Notes under the pieces: model-generated
Databases searched by the model: none
Told to the model about the DNA's origin: nothing
What the model saw: only the letters and a program-made list of their open reading frames with translations
Assembly: GCF_002900975.1 (NCBI RefSeq)
Contig: NZ_PJON01000002.1
Coordinates: 1-64,000, forward strand
Direction of reading: 5' to 3'
Origin: Tabrizicola aquatica
GTDB lineage: Bacteria; Pseudomonadota; Alphaproteobacteria; Rhodobacterales; Rhodobacteraceae
DNA: 64,000 bases
In this document: piece by piece, positions 25,799 through 35,017 of the stretch
How positions within the stretch are numbered: position 1 is the first letter of the stretch
Layout of the letters: the number at the start of each line of letters is the position of its first letter
Made by a program: the position numbers and the translations under genes

Positions 25799-26564
25799 AG
25801 GGGTCCTCGTAGGGGTCGATGAATCCGTCGTCTCCGGTGCCTTCGCCCGCGGCGGCGGTCTGACCCAGCTCGAACCGGCGGTTCTGCAGGTACAAAAGCC
25901 GCGCCTGAGCATAGCTGTCCGCACTGTCATATAGGATCGAATCGACAGTTTCCGAGTAACGGTTGCGGTCACCAAGGCGTGAGAACAGCTTCATCACCGT
26001 CGCGGCCGTCGCCTCTTTGTCCGGCAGCGCAAGGCGGACCGGGTTCAGCACGATATCCACCGCCATCCCCACCGTGTCCCGCGCGGTCGAGGGGCCGGCA
26101 AACGGCAGTTCCATGTAGACGCCTTCGCCGACACCCCAGACATGCAGCGTCTCGCCGAAATCGGTAGGCTTGCCCTCAAGCCCCAGCGCCGACGAAAAGT
26201 CGAACAACCCGCCGACCCCGAAGGTCAGGTTCGTCGCCAGACGCAGCGTGTTCTCGCCCGCGTCAACCAATCGCAGTTGCAGCAGGTTGTTCGCGATGTC
26301 CCCCGGCAGGTCCAGCGTGTCGGCCAGATTCCCCACCACCCGCTGCACTGGTTCCGGCACGACACCGCCATAGCCTTTGGCCGCCGGGCCGACCAGCACG
26401 CGGTCCACACCGCGGTTGAAGCCGTGCACCTTGCGGTTCGACGCCTCATAGGGATCGTTGATCCCGTCCGGGCCGGGCGCACCCGCGCAGCCCGCAAGCA
26501 GGGCAAGGGCGGGCGCCAGACCCGCCAGCTTCCGCACCGGCATAAATGAATTCTTCAGACCCAT
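25788..26564 (-). CDS. mlaA: MlaA/VacJ outer-membrane phospholipid-retrieval lipoprotein
   Basis: The 258-residue lipoprotein has lipobox LLAGC about 26 residues in. The VacJ domain follows: NDPYEASNRKVHGFNRGVDRV, GDIANNLLQLR, TNLTFGVGGLFDFSSALGL and TLHVWGVGEGVYMELPFAGPS. It removes misplaced phospholipids from the outer leaflet with OmpC-like porins and hands them to MlaC, whose gene follows with an 11-base overlap. ATG 26564 is used; ATG 26543 would give a shorter but still valid signal peptide. It is divergent from the secretion operon. Confidence 0.92.
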   Translation of the reverse strand: MGLKNSFMPVRKLAGLAPALALLAGCAGAPGPDGINDPYEASNRKVHGFNRGVDRVLVGPAAKGYGGVVPEPVQRVVGNLADTLDLPGDIANNLLQLRLVDAGENTLRLATNLTFGVGGLFDFSSALGLEGKPTDFGETLHVWGVGEGVYMELPFAGPSTARDTVGMAVDIVLNPVRLALPDKEATAATVMKLFSRLGDRNRYSETVDSILYDSADSYAQARLLYLQNRRFELGQTAAAGEGTGDDGFIDPYEDPYAE

Positions 26565-26703
26565 CGACCTACAGTTCCGCCACCAGTGCAGCAAAGCATA
26601 GGCGCGCACGGCGGTTGGCAAGGCATAAGTCCGTGACTTGCCGAACACAACGCCCAAGCGTGTCGGATTGGCCGCGCTGGCAGGATGATGCCAAGGAACC
26701 CGC

Positions 26704-28440
26704 ATGGCCCCGCCGACCGACCCTCGCTCTGGCCTGCAAGAGCTTGCCCTTGCCCGGTCCGCACTGAACCGGGCGATCGGGCTGGCGGTCCTGTTCTCCA
26801 TCTTCGTCAACCTGCTGATGCTGACCCCGCCGCTTTACATGCTGCAGGTCTATGACCGCGTCCTGACCTCCCGCTCGGTCGAGACGCTGCTCTCGCTGAC
26901 CCTGATCGCGGCTTTCCTGATGTTGATGCTGGGCCTGCTGGACCATGCCCGCGCCCGGATCATGGCCCGCGTCGGCGCGCGATTTCAGGCCGCACTGGAC
27001 CCCAGGGTAATGCAGGCGGCGCTTCGGCGGCTGGCGGATGATCCGGCCGATGGTCGCGCCCTCTCCGCCCAGCGCGACCTGGATGCGCTGGCCCGGTTAT
27101 GGGCTTCGCCGGTCCTGCTGGCGCTTATGGACGCGCCCTGGACAGCGCTTTTCATCGCGCTGACCTTCGTGTTCCATCCCTGGCTTGGCTGGCTGGCGCT
27201 GGGGGGCGGCACGGTTCTGGTGGCATTGGCCCTGGCCAACCAGCACCTCGGCGAAACCCGGTCGCTGTCCGCGACCCTTGCCGCAATGGCGGCGGACCGC
27301 CAGGCCGACCGCCTGAAGCATGAGGCCGAGGGGCTACGCGCCCTTGGCATGACCGGCGCGGCTCTGGCCCAGTGGCAGGCGGCGCGCGACCGGGCATTGA
27401 CGGATGGCCTTGCCGCCTCGGACCTCGCGGGGCGGTTCACGGTGGCCAGCCGCACCTTCCGGCTGTTCCTGCAATCTGCGATGCTGGGTCTTGCCGCCTG
27501 GCTTGTCCTGCGCGAGCAGCTTTCGCCGGGGGCGATGATCGCGACGTCGATCCTGATCGGCCGCGCCCTGCAACCCGTAGAGCAGACAGTGGCGCAATGG
27601 CCTCTGGTCGCGGCCGCACTCCAGTCCCGCCGGCGGCTGGCAGGGCTTCTGGCGCGGGTTCCCGCGTCCCACCTGCGCACCGCCCTGCCACGGCCGCAGG
27701 CTGTCCTTGACGTCAAGGGGCTGACGGTCGTGCCGCCCGGCCAGACTGCGCCAGTATTGCGCGGGGTCAGCTTCAGCCTGCAACCCGGCCAGGCCCTGGG
27801 GGTGATCGGCCCCTCGGGCGCCGGCAAGACCTCGCTCGCCCGGGCGCTTTGCGGCCTCTGGCCCCCCGCTGCCGGTGAGGTGCGGCTGGACGGCGCCACC
27901 CTTGACCAGTTCGGCGAACAGGCGCTTGGCCCGCTGATCGGCACCCTGCCGCAGCGGGTCACCTTGTTCGACGGCACGGTGGCCCAGAACATAGCGCGCC
28001 TCGACCCTGCCCCCGCGCCGGCGGCAGTCATCGCCGCCGCCCGGGCCGCCGCCGCGCATGAGATGATCCTGCACCTGCCGCAAGGCTATGACACCCCCGT
28101 CACCGCGACGGGTGGCCGGCTTTCCGGCGGGCAGGTGCAACGGGTGGGCCTGGCGCGGGCGCTTTACGGCGACCCGGTGCTTTTGATCCTGGACGAGCCG
28201 AACGCCAACCTTGACAACGACGGCGCTCAGGCGCTGAACCAGGCGATCCGTGCCGCCAAGGCCAGGGGCGCGGCGGTTCTGGTCATGGCGCACCGCCCGG
28301 CGGCCTTGCAGGAATGCGATCTTCTGATGGTTCTGCAAGGCGGGGCCATGGTCGCCTGCGGCCCGCGTGACACCGTCCTGGGTCAGACGGTCCGCAACGC
28401 CGCCGACATCGCCCATCCCAAGCCGGGGGCCGCCGCGTGA
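26704..28440 (+). CDS. Type I secretion ABC transporter, PrtD-like (permease-ATPase fusion)
   Basis: The 578-residue half-transporter has an N-terminal membrane domain (about 20-300, starting SALNRAIGLAVLFSIFVNLL...PLYMLQVYDRVL) without a C39 peptidase. The ATPase has Walker A IGPSGAGKTS (about 367), signature RLSGGQVQRVGLARALYG (about 475) and Walker B LLILDEPNANLDNDG. DEPNANLD is characteristic of the PrtD/AprD/RsaD branch that exports unfolded RTX proteins. The partner adaptor follows with a GTGA overlap. No outer-membrane TolC and no RTX substrate gene are nearby. Confidence 0.92.
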   Translation: MAPPTDPRSGLQELALARSALNRAIGLAVLFSIFVNLLMLTPPLYMLQVYDRVLTSRSVETLLSLTLIAAFLMLMLGLLDHARARIMARVGARFQAALDPRVMQAALRRLADDPADGRALSAQRDLDALARLWASPVLLALMDAPWTALFIALTFVFHPWLGWLALGGGTVLVALALANQHLGETRSLSATLAAMAADRQADRLKHEAEGLRALGMTGAALAQWQAARDRALTDGLAASDLAGRFTVASRTFRLFLQSAMLGLAAWLVLREQLSPGAMIATSILIGRALQPVEQTVAQWPLVAAALQSRRRLAGLLARVPASHLRTALPRPQAVLDVKGLTVVPPGQTAPVLRGVSFSLQPGQALGVIGPSGAGKTSLARALCGLWPPAAGEVRLDGATLDQFGEQALGPLIGTLPQRVTLFDGTVAQNIARLDPAPAPAAVIAAARAAAAHEMILHLPQGYDTPVTATGGRLSGGQVQRVGLARALYGDPVLLILDEPNANLDNDGAQALNQAIRAAKARGAAVLVMAHRPAALQECDLLMVLQGGAMVACGPRDTVLGQTVRNAADIAHPKPGAAA

Positions 28441-29678
28441 CCCCCGCATCGTTTCGCGGCCCGACCGTTCTGGGCCTTGCCACGCTGGCCGCGCTGGTCC
28501 TTGGTTTCCTGCTATGGGCTGCGGTGACCCCGCTTTCCGGTGCCATCATCGCCCCCGGCCGGATCGAGGTGGAGCGGAACCGCCAGGCGCTCCAGCATCC
28601 CGATGGCGGGGTGGTCGCAGCGGTGCTCGTGGCGGAGGGCGATCAGGTTCAGGCTGGCCAGCCCCTGATCCGCCTGGATGGCGCGGCGCTGCGCTCTGAC
28701 CTTGCCATCGTGGACGGCCGGTTGGAAGAACTTGCCGCCCGCACCGCCCGCCTGGTGGCGGAGCGGGACGGCCTGACACTGCCCAACCTTCCCGCCAGCC
28801 CCGCGGCCGAGGCTGAGCGGCGCCTGTTCCAGGCCCGCCTCGCCTCGCTGGACGAAGCCCGCGCCCAGCTTGCCCGCCGCATCGACCAGACCCGTGCCCA
28901 GGCCGACGGCATTGTCGCCCAGCGCGCTGCCGTCGCCGCCCAGGTTGCGCTGATCGACCAGGAACTTGCCGCGCAGCGCCAGCTTCAGGCCAAGGGCCTG
29001 TCGCATTCCGCCACCCTGCTGGCCCTTAAGCGTGAGGCCGCGCGGCTGGCTGGCCAGCTGGGCGAACTTGACGCCGCACTTGCCCGGACCGAAGGCCAGG
29101 CGACCGAGATCGAGATCCAGATTACCACCCTGCAGACCCTCCGGCGCGAGGATGCCGCCGCCGAATTGCGCCAGATCGGGCCCGAGGTCCAGGAACTTGC
29201 CGAGCGCCGCCGCGCCCTGGTGCAGCGGATCGACCGGCTGGACCTCCGCGCGCCGGTGGCTGGCATCGTGTTGGGCCTGCAGATCACCACGCCCGGCGCT
29301 GTCCTTCGCCCCGCCGAGCCCGTCTTGCACATCGTTCCCCAGGACCGCCCCCTGGTCGTGGCCGCCCGAATCCCGCCGATCCACATCGACGAAGTCCGGG
29401 CCGGTCAGTCCGCCGAACTGGTGCTGACCGCGCTGACCAGCCGCGATCGGCCCCGGCTGACCGGGCGGGTGGTGCGCGTTTCGGCCGATGCGCTGGCCGA
29501 CCCGCAGACCGGCGCTGCCTACTATCTGGCCGAAATCGCGCCCGACCCCCGCGCGAACCCCGACCTTCGGCCCGGCATGCCGGTCGAGGTGTACCTGCTT
29601 ACTGGCACACGCACCCCGCTTGCCTATCTGACCGCGCCATTTGCGGCCTATTTCCAACGCGCCTTCCGCGAAAGCTGA
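28437..29678 (+). CDS. Type I secretion membrane-fusion (HlyD/PrtE-like) adaptor
   Basis: The 413-residue adaptor has one N-terminal membrane segment (about 10-32). The barrel-lipoyl half LQHPDGGVVAAVLVAEGD follows, then a long Ala/Gln/Arg-rich coiled-coil hairpin (about 90-270), and the second lipoyl half DLRAPVAGIVLGLQITTPGAVL. It links the inner-membrane ABC protein to an outer-membrane channel. The start is GTG at 28437, overlapping the ABC gene stop (GTGA), so translation is coupled. The typical length for PrtE/AprE is 400-450 residues. Confidence 0.92.
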   Translation: MTPASFRGPTVLGLATLAALVLGFLLWAAVTPLSGAIIAPGRIEVERNRQALQHPDGGVVAAVLVAEGDQVQAGQPLIRLDGAALRSDLAIVDGRLEELAARTARLVAERDGLTLPNLPASPAAEAERRLFQARLASLDEARAQLARRIDQTRAQADGIVAQRAAVAAQVALIDQELAAQRQLQAKGLSHSATLLALKREAARLAGQLGELDAALARTEGQATEIEIQITTLQTLRREDAAAELRQIGPEVQELAERRRALVQRIDRLDLRAPVAGIVLGLQITTPGAVLRPAEPVLHIVPQDRPLVVAARIPPIHIDEVRAGQSAELVLTALTSRDRPRLTGRVVRVSADALADPQTGAAYYLAEIAPDPRANPDLRPGMPVEVYLLTGTRTPLAYLTAPFAAYFQRAFRES

Positions 29679-29762
29679 CTCCGATGTCGATTGACCGTGA
29701 AATGGCCACAAACCTTGGGTTATCTGCCCGCAGTTGATTGATTCGACCGAAGCAGGGCAAAA

Positions 29763-30725
29763 TTGGGCAAGATCGCGTCACTGCGGACCAGCATGAAAGA
29801 GCTTGCAAGCGACAGTCTGCGCGCCCGTCTGCTGGCGTCACTGGATCATGCCAGCCGCACCTGGCTGAACCGCGCCTTCACCTCGGCCGTCCGCGCCTTC
29901 CTGGTGATGACGCTGGTGGTCCTGCCCTCGGTCATCCTGCCGGGCATCGGCACCGACACCAAGCAGATCGTGGCCCTTGTCGCGGTCTTTGCAGGCGCCC
30001 TGGTCTTTTTTGAGTATAATGCGATCTATCCCAGCCTGGTCGAGTTCCGCGACGGTGCCCCCTACAATCGCATCCGCTATCTCATGCTGTTCGCCATCGT
30101 CCTCCTCCTGTCGCTGATCGTCGCCGACCGTGAGGAAGCGACCACCGTCTCGCGCCTGTTCCGTGCCCTGGGCGAGGTCGTGGGCCGTGCGCTGGACTTT
30201 CCCTATTCCCCCGTCCGCCTTGCCACCCTCATGCTGGCCGAGGACAGCACCGCGCTTCAGGTCCTTGACGTCCGCACCGCTGCAGGGACGGCCTACATGG
30301 TCTCGCTTCTGTCGCTGGCGATCTTCGTCATCGTCCTGAAACTGGCCGGCTGGCCCTCGACCAAAAGCGCCTTCAACGTCTGGGTCAACCTGCCCACGTT
30401 CGAGCCGACCGCCGGCGGCGATGTCGTCGACCGGCTGGAGCGGGACTCGCGCGTCAACCTTGCCGTGGGGTTCCTCTTGCCCTTCGTCGTCCCAGCCCTG
30501 ATCGTCGGACTGACCTCGGGCCTGCCGGCGGGCACGCTGACCTCGCCGCAAACGCTGATCTGGACCATGGCGGCCTGGGCCTACCTCCCCGCCAGCCTCT
30601 TGATGCGCGGTGTCGCCATGGCCCGGATCGCCGACATGATCCGCACCAAGCGCGACCGCAAGCTGGCCGAGGAAGCCGCCCTCGCGCCCCCCCGCCCCGA
30701 CGAGGATGAGGACGACGACCTCTGA
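29763..30725 (+). CDS. Uncharacterised polytopic membrane protein
   Basis: The protein has 320 residues from TTG at 29763, or 310 from ATG at 29793. Five or six hydrophobic segments lie at about 40-60, 65-83, 105-123, 185-205, 238-258 and 268-285, and the end is strongly acidic (PDEDEDDDL). A soluble loop between (about 120-180) has EEATTVSRLFRALGEVVGRALDFPYSP. No family is recognised. Its stop overlaps the putative CTG start of the next gene (CTGA), so it is probably coupled to that secreted hydrolase. Confidence 0.65.
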   Translation: MGKIASLRTSMKELASDSLRARLLASLDHASRTWLNRAFTSAVRAFLVMTLVVLPSVILPGIGTDTKQIVALVAVFAGALVFFEYNAIYPSLVEFRDGAPYNRIRYLMLFAIVLLLSLIVADREEATTVSRLFRALGEVVGRALDFPYSPVRLATLMLAEDSTALQVLDVRTAAGTAYMVSLLSLAIFVIVLKLAGWPSTKSAFNVWVNLPTFEPTAGGDVVDRLERDSRVNLAVGFLLPFVVPALIVGLTSGLPAGTLTSPQTLIWTMAAWAYLPASLLMRGVAMARIADMIRTKRDRKLAEEAALAPPRPDEDEDDDL

Positions 30726-31768
30726 TCCGCTGTCTGGCCCTTGCCCTTTTCCTCCTGCCCGCCCCCTTGGCGGCCGAGGTGCTGCGCATCGCGACCTGGA
30801 ACATCGGCCTTGACCGGCAGGGCCCGGGCATTCTGGTGCAGGACCTGACCCGGGGCGAGGATCCGCAGATCGCCGCCATCGCCCGGGTGGCCAGGGCGCT
30901 TGATGCCGATGTGCTGCTGTTGACCGCCATCGACTATGATCTTGGCGGGGTCGCACTGCAGCTGCTGGCCGACCGGCTGGCGGCAGTGGGGGTGGACTAT
31001 CCCCACCGCTTTGCCTTTCGGCCCAATACCGGGATGCAAACGGGCTTTGACGTCGATGGCAATGGCCGGATCGGCGACCCGCGCGACGCGCAGGGCTATG
31101 GGCTTTTCTCCGGTCATGGCGGCATGGCGATCCTGTCGCGCCTGCCACTGGATCAGGACGGCGCCCGCGACCATTCCGCATTTCTCTGGCGGGACTTGCC
31201 CGACACCCTTTCGCCGGACGGCCCCAGCCTATCAGCCATCCAGCGTCTGGCGACCACCGGTTTCTGGGACGTGCCCGTGATTACCCGGACCGGCCCCCTG
31301 CACCTTCTCGCCTGGCACGCCACCCCGCCGGTCTTTGACGGCCCCGAGGATCGCAACGGCAAGCGCAACCACGATGAGGCCGCCTTCTGGCGGCACTACC
31401 TCGACGGCGCGCTGCCCATGCCGCCGCCAGAGGCGCCCTTTGTGCTTCTGGGCGACGGCAACCTTGACCCGGCCGATGGCGACGGTCTGCTCGAAGGCAT
31501 CGCAGCCCTTCTGGCCCACCCGGCATTGCAGGACCCTTTGCCCACCGGCACCCACGGCCGGAGCGAGCCCACCCATCTGGGCGACCCGGCCCTGGACACG
31601 GTGCTATATGACAACCTTGGCGGGCTGCGTCTGGACTATGTCCTGCCCTCGGCCAGTCTGACCGTTACGGCGGCCGGGGTCTTCTGGCCCGCGCCCGACG
31701 ATCCGCTGGCCGCCGATCTTGCCGCCGCCTCGCGGCATTACCCGGTCTGGGTCGATCTCGATCTTTAA
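30722..31768 (+). CDS. Secreted endonuclease/exonuclease/phosphatase (EEP) family protein, probable CTG start
   Basis: The mature part begins EVLRIATWNIGLDRQGPG and contains VLLLTAIDYDLGG, LLAWHATPPVFDG, VLLGDGNLDPADGDG and LRLDYVLPSASLTV. This is the DNase I-like EEP core with its Asn, Asp and His residues. Directly before it, in frame, lies a clear signal peptide (LIRCLALALFLLPAPLAA), but the frame has no ATG, GTG or TTG before it. The only plausible start is CTG at 30722, overlapping the previous TGA as CTGA. A TTG at 30767 would drop the signal. Substrate (nucleic acid or phosphoester) is unknown. Confidence 0.75.
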   Translation: MIRCLALALFLLPAPLAAEVLRIATWNIGLDRQGPGILVQDLTRGEDPQIAAIARVARALDADVLLLTAIDYDLGGVALQLLADRLAAVGVDYPHRFAFRPNTGMQTGFDVDGNGRIGDPRDAQGYGLFSGHGGMAILSRLPLDQDGARDHSAFLWRDLPDTLSPDGPSLSAIQRLATTGFWDVPVITRTGPLHLLAWHATPPVFDGPEDRNGKRNHDEAAFWRHYLDGALPMPPPEAPFVLLGDGNLDPADGDGLLEGIAALLAHPALQDPLPTGTHGRSEPTHLGDPALDTVLYDNLGGLRLDYVLPSASLTVTAAGVFWPAPDDPLAADLAAASRHYPVWVDLDL

Positions 31769-31870
31769 TTCGTGAAGCGAAACAATATCGCGAATATGGA
31801 ATCATTGACTCTGATTTCGAAATATCATCCCAATTTCAACCTCTAGTAGTTTCTTTAACAGGAGGATTGA

Positions 31871-32056
31871 ATGACCCAAACCAGTCTTGCACTGGCGGCA
31901 GAAGAACATCTGCAAAGCGCCCTTTATCTTGTGGCCTATCTGGCACGGCAGCACGACAATTCGGGCGGCAATCTGACCTTGCCGGTCATGGTCTCGGCCG
32001 CGCCAGAGGGCGGGCTGCGGATCAGCGTCGACGGCCACGACATCGATTTCAAGTAG
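31871..32056 (+). CDS. Small protein of unknown function (61 residues)
   Basis: A near-perfect ribosome site (ACAGGAGG) precedes the ATG, and the upstream 100 bases are markedly AT-rich, as expected of a strong promoter region. The product has an amphipathic helix (LALAAEEHLQSALYLVAYLARQ) followed by a beta-rich end (LRISVDGHDIDF). No Cys and no signal peptide. No family recognised. It is followed 29 bases later by another small gene with its own ribosome site, so they form a two-gene unit. Confidence 0.65.
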   Translation: MTQTSLALAAEEHLQSALYLVAYLARQHDNSGGNLTLPVMVSAAPEGGLRISVDGHDIDFK

Positions 32057-32085
32057 AACCGCGTGCATTAAGAGAGGGCTTAGAA

Positions 32086-32379
32086 ATGGGAACGATCACT
32101 GTCCAAGGCGGCGGAATGCAGGTCGTGCAATACCGCACCAAATCAGGCCGCACCTCCAAGCGGCTTGCCTACAATGAAGAGCAACAGCTTGAGGTGGATG
32201 ATTCCGGGGATGAGCTTTACCTGGATTTCTGCTTCCTGACCTGTGGCTCCCCCTCGGCCGGTCCCGCCAATGTCCTGCCTGGGGATCTGGCCCTGGCCGA
32301 TGCCGGGCTGTGGAAAGGCATCTGCCTTACGGTCCTGCGCGGGAACCAGAAGGTCTATTCGGAGTGTTCGGCCCGCTAG
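32086..32379 (+). CDS. Small protein of unknown function (97 residues)
   Basis: Second gene of the small-protein pair, with AGAGAGGG upstream of ATG. The 97-residue product looks like a beta-rich domain: MGTITVQGGGMQVVQYRT, then LEVDDSGDELYLDFCFLTCG with two Cys in FCFLTC, and a third Cys in YSECSAR near the end. No signal peptide or membrane segment is evident. I do not recognise a family. It lies 130 bases before leuB, separated by two hairpins. Confidence 0.6.
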   Translation: MGTITVQGGGMQVVQYRTKSGRTSKRLAYNEEQQLEVDDSGDELYLDFCFLTCGSPSAGPANVLPGDLALADAGLWKGICLTVLRGNQKVYSECSAR

Positions 32380-32390
32380 GCCGTCCAGCC

Positions 32391-32430
32391 ACCGGGTTTC
32401 CCCGGTCCGGCGCCGCAGCAACGGCGCCGG
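32391..32430 (+). terminator. Possible terminator (tandem GC-rich hairpins) after the small-protein pair
   Basis: ACCGGG-TTTC-CCCGGT is followed by CCGGCGCCG (32407-32415) and CGGCGCCGG (32422-32430) around CAGCAA. No U tract follows, so function is uncertain. Confidence 0.4.
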
Positions 32431-32509
32431 ATATCCGGTGAAACCTTGACCCTGCCCTGCCCATTGGCTAGGCCACCCGCAACCCCGGAACCCTCGCGGA
32501 GCTTGCGAC

Positions 32510-33616
32510 ATGGCCAATCCCTCCCTCCTCATTCTTGCCGGCGACGGCATCGGCCCGGAAGTCATGGCCGAGGTGAAAAAGATCATCGGCTGGATGGGGG
32601 CCAAGCGCGGCGTCCATTTCGACGTGTCCGAAGACCTGGTCGGTGGATGCGCCTATGACGCGCATGGCACGCCTCTGACCGACGCGACGATGGCCAAGGC
32701 GCAGGAAGTGGATGCCGTCCTGCTGGGCGCTGTCGGCGGTCCGAAATACGACAAGCTGGATTTCAGCGTGAAACCCGAGCGTGGGCTTCTGCGCCTGCGC
32801 AAGGAGATGGACCTTTTCTCCAACCTGCGCCCCGCCCAGTGCTTTGACGCCCTGGCCGACTTTTCCAGCCTGAAGCGCGAGGTCGTGGCCGGTCTGGACA
32901 TCGTCATCGTGCGCGAGTTGACCAGCGGCGTCTATTTCGGCGAGCCGCGCGGCATCTTCAAGGAAGGCAACGAACGCGTCGGGATCAACACCCAGCGTTA
33001 CACCGAAAGCGAGATTGCCCGCGTGGCGAAATCGGCCTTCGAACTTGCCCGCAAGCGGTCGAACAAGGTCTGCTCGATGGAGAAGGCCAACGTGATGGAA
33101 TCCGGCATCCTCTGGCGCGAAGTCGTGCAGGAAGTGCATGACCGCGACTATCCTGATGTCGAACTGTCGCACATGTACGCCGACGCCGGCGCGATGCAGC
33201 TGTGCCGCTGGCCCAAGCAGTTCGACGTGATCGTCACCGACAACCTGTTCGGCGACCTTTTGTCCGACGCCGCCGCGATGCTGACCGGCAGCCTTGGGAT
33301 GCTGCCCTCGGCCTCGCTTGGCGCGCCGATGGCGAACGGCCGTCCGAAGGCGCTGTATGAACCCGTCCATGGCAGCGCGCCCGATATCGCGGGCCAGGGC
33401 AAGGCCAACCCGATCGCCTGCATCCTGTCCTTCGCCATGGCGCTGCGCTACAGCTTCGACATGGGCGACGAGGCCACCCGCGTTGAACAGGCGGTCGAGA
33501 AGGTTCTGGCCGACGGCGTCCGCACCGCCGACCTGATGGGCCCCGAGGGCGGCACTCCGGTCTCGACATCCCAGATGGGCGACGCCGTCGTGGCGGCACT
33601 GGATGCCAGCCTCTGA
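32510..33616 (+). CDS. leuB: 3-isopropylmalate dehydrogenase
   Basis: The 368-residue enzyme oxidatively decarboxylates 3-isopropylmalate in leucine synthesis. Visible family motifs are [35 protein letters not shown] (substrate Arg residues), [40 protein letters not shown] (metal Asp) and [18 protein letters not shown] (NAD site). Length is normal. leuC and leuD are not in the window. It is monocistronic, with a strong terminator 26 bases after its stop. Confidence 0.97.
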   Translation: MANPSLLILAGDGIGPEVMAEVKKIIGWMGAKRGVHFDVSEDLVGGCAYDAHGTPLTDATMAKAQEVDAVLLGAVGGPKYDKLDFSVKPERGLLRLRKEMDLFSNLRPAQCFDALADFSSLKREVVAGLDIVIVRELTSGVYFGEPRGIFKEGNERVGINTQRYTESEIARVAKSAFELARKRSNKVCSMEKANVMESGILWREVVQEVHDRDYPDVELSHMYADAGAMQLCRWPKQFDVIVTDNLFGDLLSDAAAMLTGSLGMLPSASLGAPMANGRPKALYEPVHGSAPDIAGQGKANPIACILSFAMALRYSFDMGDEATRVEQAVEKVLADGVRTADLMGPEGGTPVSTSQMGDAVVAALDASL

Positions 33617-33641
33617 TCGGCAGAATTTGCGTGAAATCGGC

Positions 33642-33672
33642 GGCCCCCTCCCTTGTGGAGGGGGCCGTTTTT
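33642..33672 (+). terminator. Intrinsic terminator of leuB
   Basis: GGCCCCCTCC (33642-33651), loop CTTGT, and GGAGGGGGCC (33657-33666) are followed by GTTTTT. A textbook Rho-independent terminator. Confidence 0.95.
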
Positions 33673-33734
33673 CGTGATGATGATTGCGCTATCGGCCGCG
33701 GTTCCCTCGCCGCCGCATTCGCGGACCTGAAGAC

Positions 33735-34694
33735 ATGCATTCCAACCTTCGCGGGGCGCTTCTGTCGCTGGCCGCTTTCGGTGCCTACGCGACCCACGAC
33801 GTCGTGGTAAAGCTTCTGGGCGAGACGTTCAGTTCGTTCCAGATCATGTTCTTCTCGGGCCTCATGGGGTTCCCGCTGGTGACCATGATGCTGATGGGCG
33901 ACCGCAAGGACGGCACGCTCATTCCTCGGCATCCCTGGTGGTCGATCCTGCGCTCGGTCTCGGCGGTGGCGACGGGGGTGATGGGCTTCTTTGCCTTCTC
34001 GCAACTGCCGCTGGCGCAATGCTACGCGATCTTCTTTGCCATGCCGCTGCTCATCACCCTCATGGCCATCCCCCTGCTGGGCGAACGTGTGGGCATGCGC
34101 CGGGGCATCGCCGTAATTGTGGGCCTGTTCGGTGTGCTGATCGTCCTGCGGCCCGGCGGGGGTGAGGGGTTCTCGATCGGCCACCTTGCTGCCATCGGGG
34201 CCGCCGTCACCGGCGCGCTGACCAGCGTCATCGTCCGCAAGATCGGTGGCGAGGAACGGTCGGTCGTCCTGATGCTGTATCCCATGGTCCTGACCTTCTT
34301 CGCCATGGGCGCGGTCATGCCCTTCGTCTATGTGCCGATGACCGTCACCGACATGGGCCTGACCGCCGTGATGGCCTTCCTGGGGATGCTGGGCGCGCTG
34401 GGGATCATCGCGGCCTACCGCAGCGCCCCGGCCATCATCGTGGCCCCCATGCAGTATTCCCAGATCATCTGGGCCGCGCTTTACGGCTGGCTGTTCTTCG
34501 ACGAAAACGTGGACCTTTACACCGCCATCGGCTCGTCCGTCATCATCGCCTCGGGCATCTACATCGTCCTGCGCGAAGGCACGCCCTCGGTCAGCCAGAA
34601 CCGCCCGGTTCTGGAAAGCCGCTCGCGGATGGACACCGGCACCCAGCCGCGCATTTCCAGCTGGCTGAAACGCTGGGGCGGGGATCAGGCCTAA
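33735..34694 (+). CDS. DMT superfamily (EamA) transporter
   Basis: The 319-residue protein has ten hydrophobic segments in two EamA repeats. The first begins ALLSLAAFGAYATHDVVVKLLG and the second follows GHLAAIGAAVTGALTSVIVRKIGG. The end is a soluble basic tail. Drug/metabolite transporters of this type export amino acids, nucleosides or metabolites. No substrate can be named. The start at 33735 was chosen because the preceding Arg-rich extension is not family-like. Confidence 0.88.
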   Translation: MHSNLRGALLSLAAFGAYATHDVVVKLLGETFSSFQIMFFSGLMGFPLVTMMLMGDRKDGTLIPRHPWWSILRSVSAVATGVMGFFAFSQLPLAQCYAIFFAMPLLITLMAIPLLGERVGMRRGIAVIVGLFGVLIVLRPGGGEGFSIGHLAAIGAAVTGALTSVIVRKIGGEERSVVLMLYPMVLTFFAMGAVMPFVYVPMTVTDMGLTAVMAFLGMLGALGIIAAYRSAPAIIVAPMQYSQIIWAALYGWLFFDENVDLYTAIGSSVIIASGIYIVLREGTPSVSQNRPVLESRSRMDTGTQPRISSWLKRWGGDQA

Positions 34695-34749
34695 GCGCCG
34701 TTTCGCCCCTTGCCAAAACTGCCGGGACGGGGTAACCCCCGCCCACGGT

Positions 34750-34826
34750 CGGAGCGTAGCGCAGTCTGGTAGCGCACCTGCTTCGGGAGCAGGGGGTCGG
34801 AGGTTCGAATCCTCTCGCTCCGACCA
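34750..34826 (+). tRNA. tRNA-Pro (anticodon CGG)
   Basis: 77-base cloverleaf with an encoded CCA. The acceptor arms are CGGAGCG / CGCTCCG, the D arm has GCGC / GCGC, and the anticodon stem CCTGC / GCAGG holds loop TTCGGGA (anticodon CGG). The T arm is GGAGG-TTCGAAT-CCTCT. It reads CCG codons, common in this genome. Confidence 0.97.
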
Positions 34827-35017
34827 AAAACAAATCCCGAAACATCAAGTCTTTACGGCCAGTCAGTCTGTTTCCAGGATCAGTCTCCGCGATGTACGGC
34901 GCGGGCCTTTCGGCCAGTAGGTCAGCTGCCTTGCGGAATTGGTTCCCTGGATCGAAGAAGCGCAAGCATCACGTCGCCACGCTTGATTCTCCTGGGGAAG
35001 CCGCCGACATCCCCATT

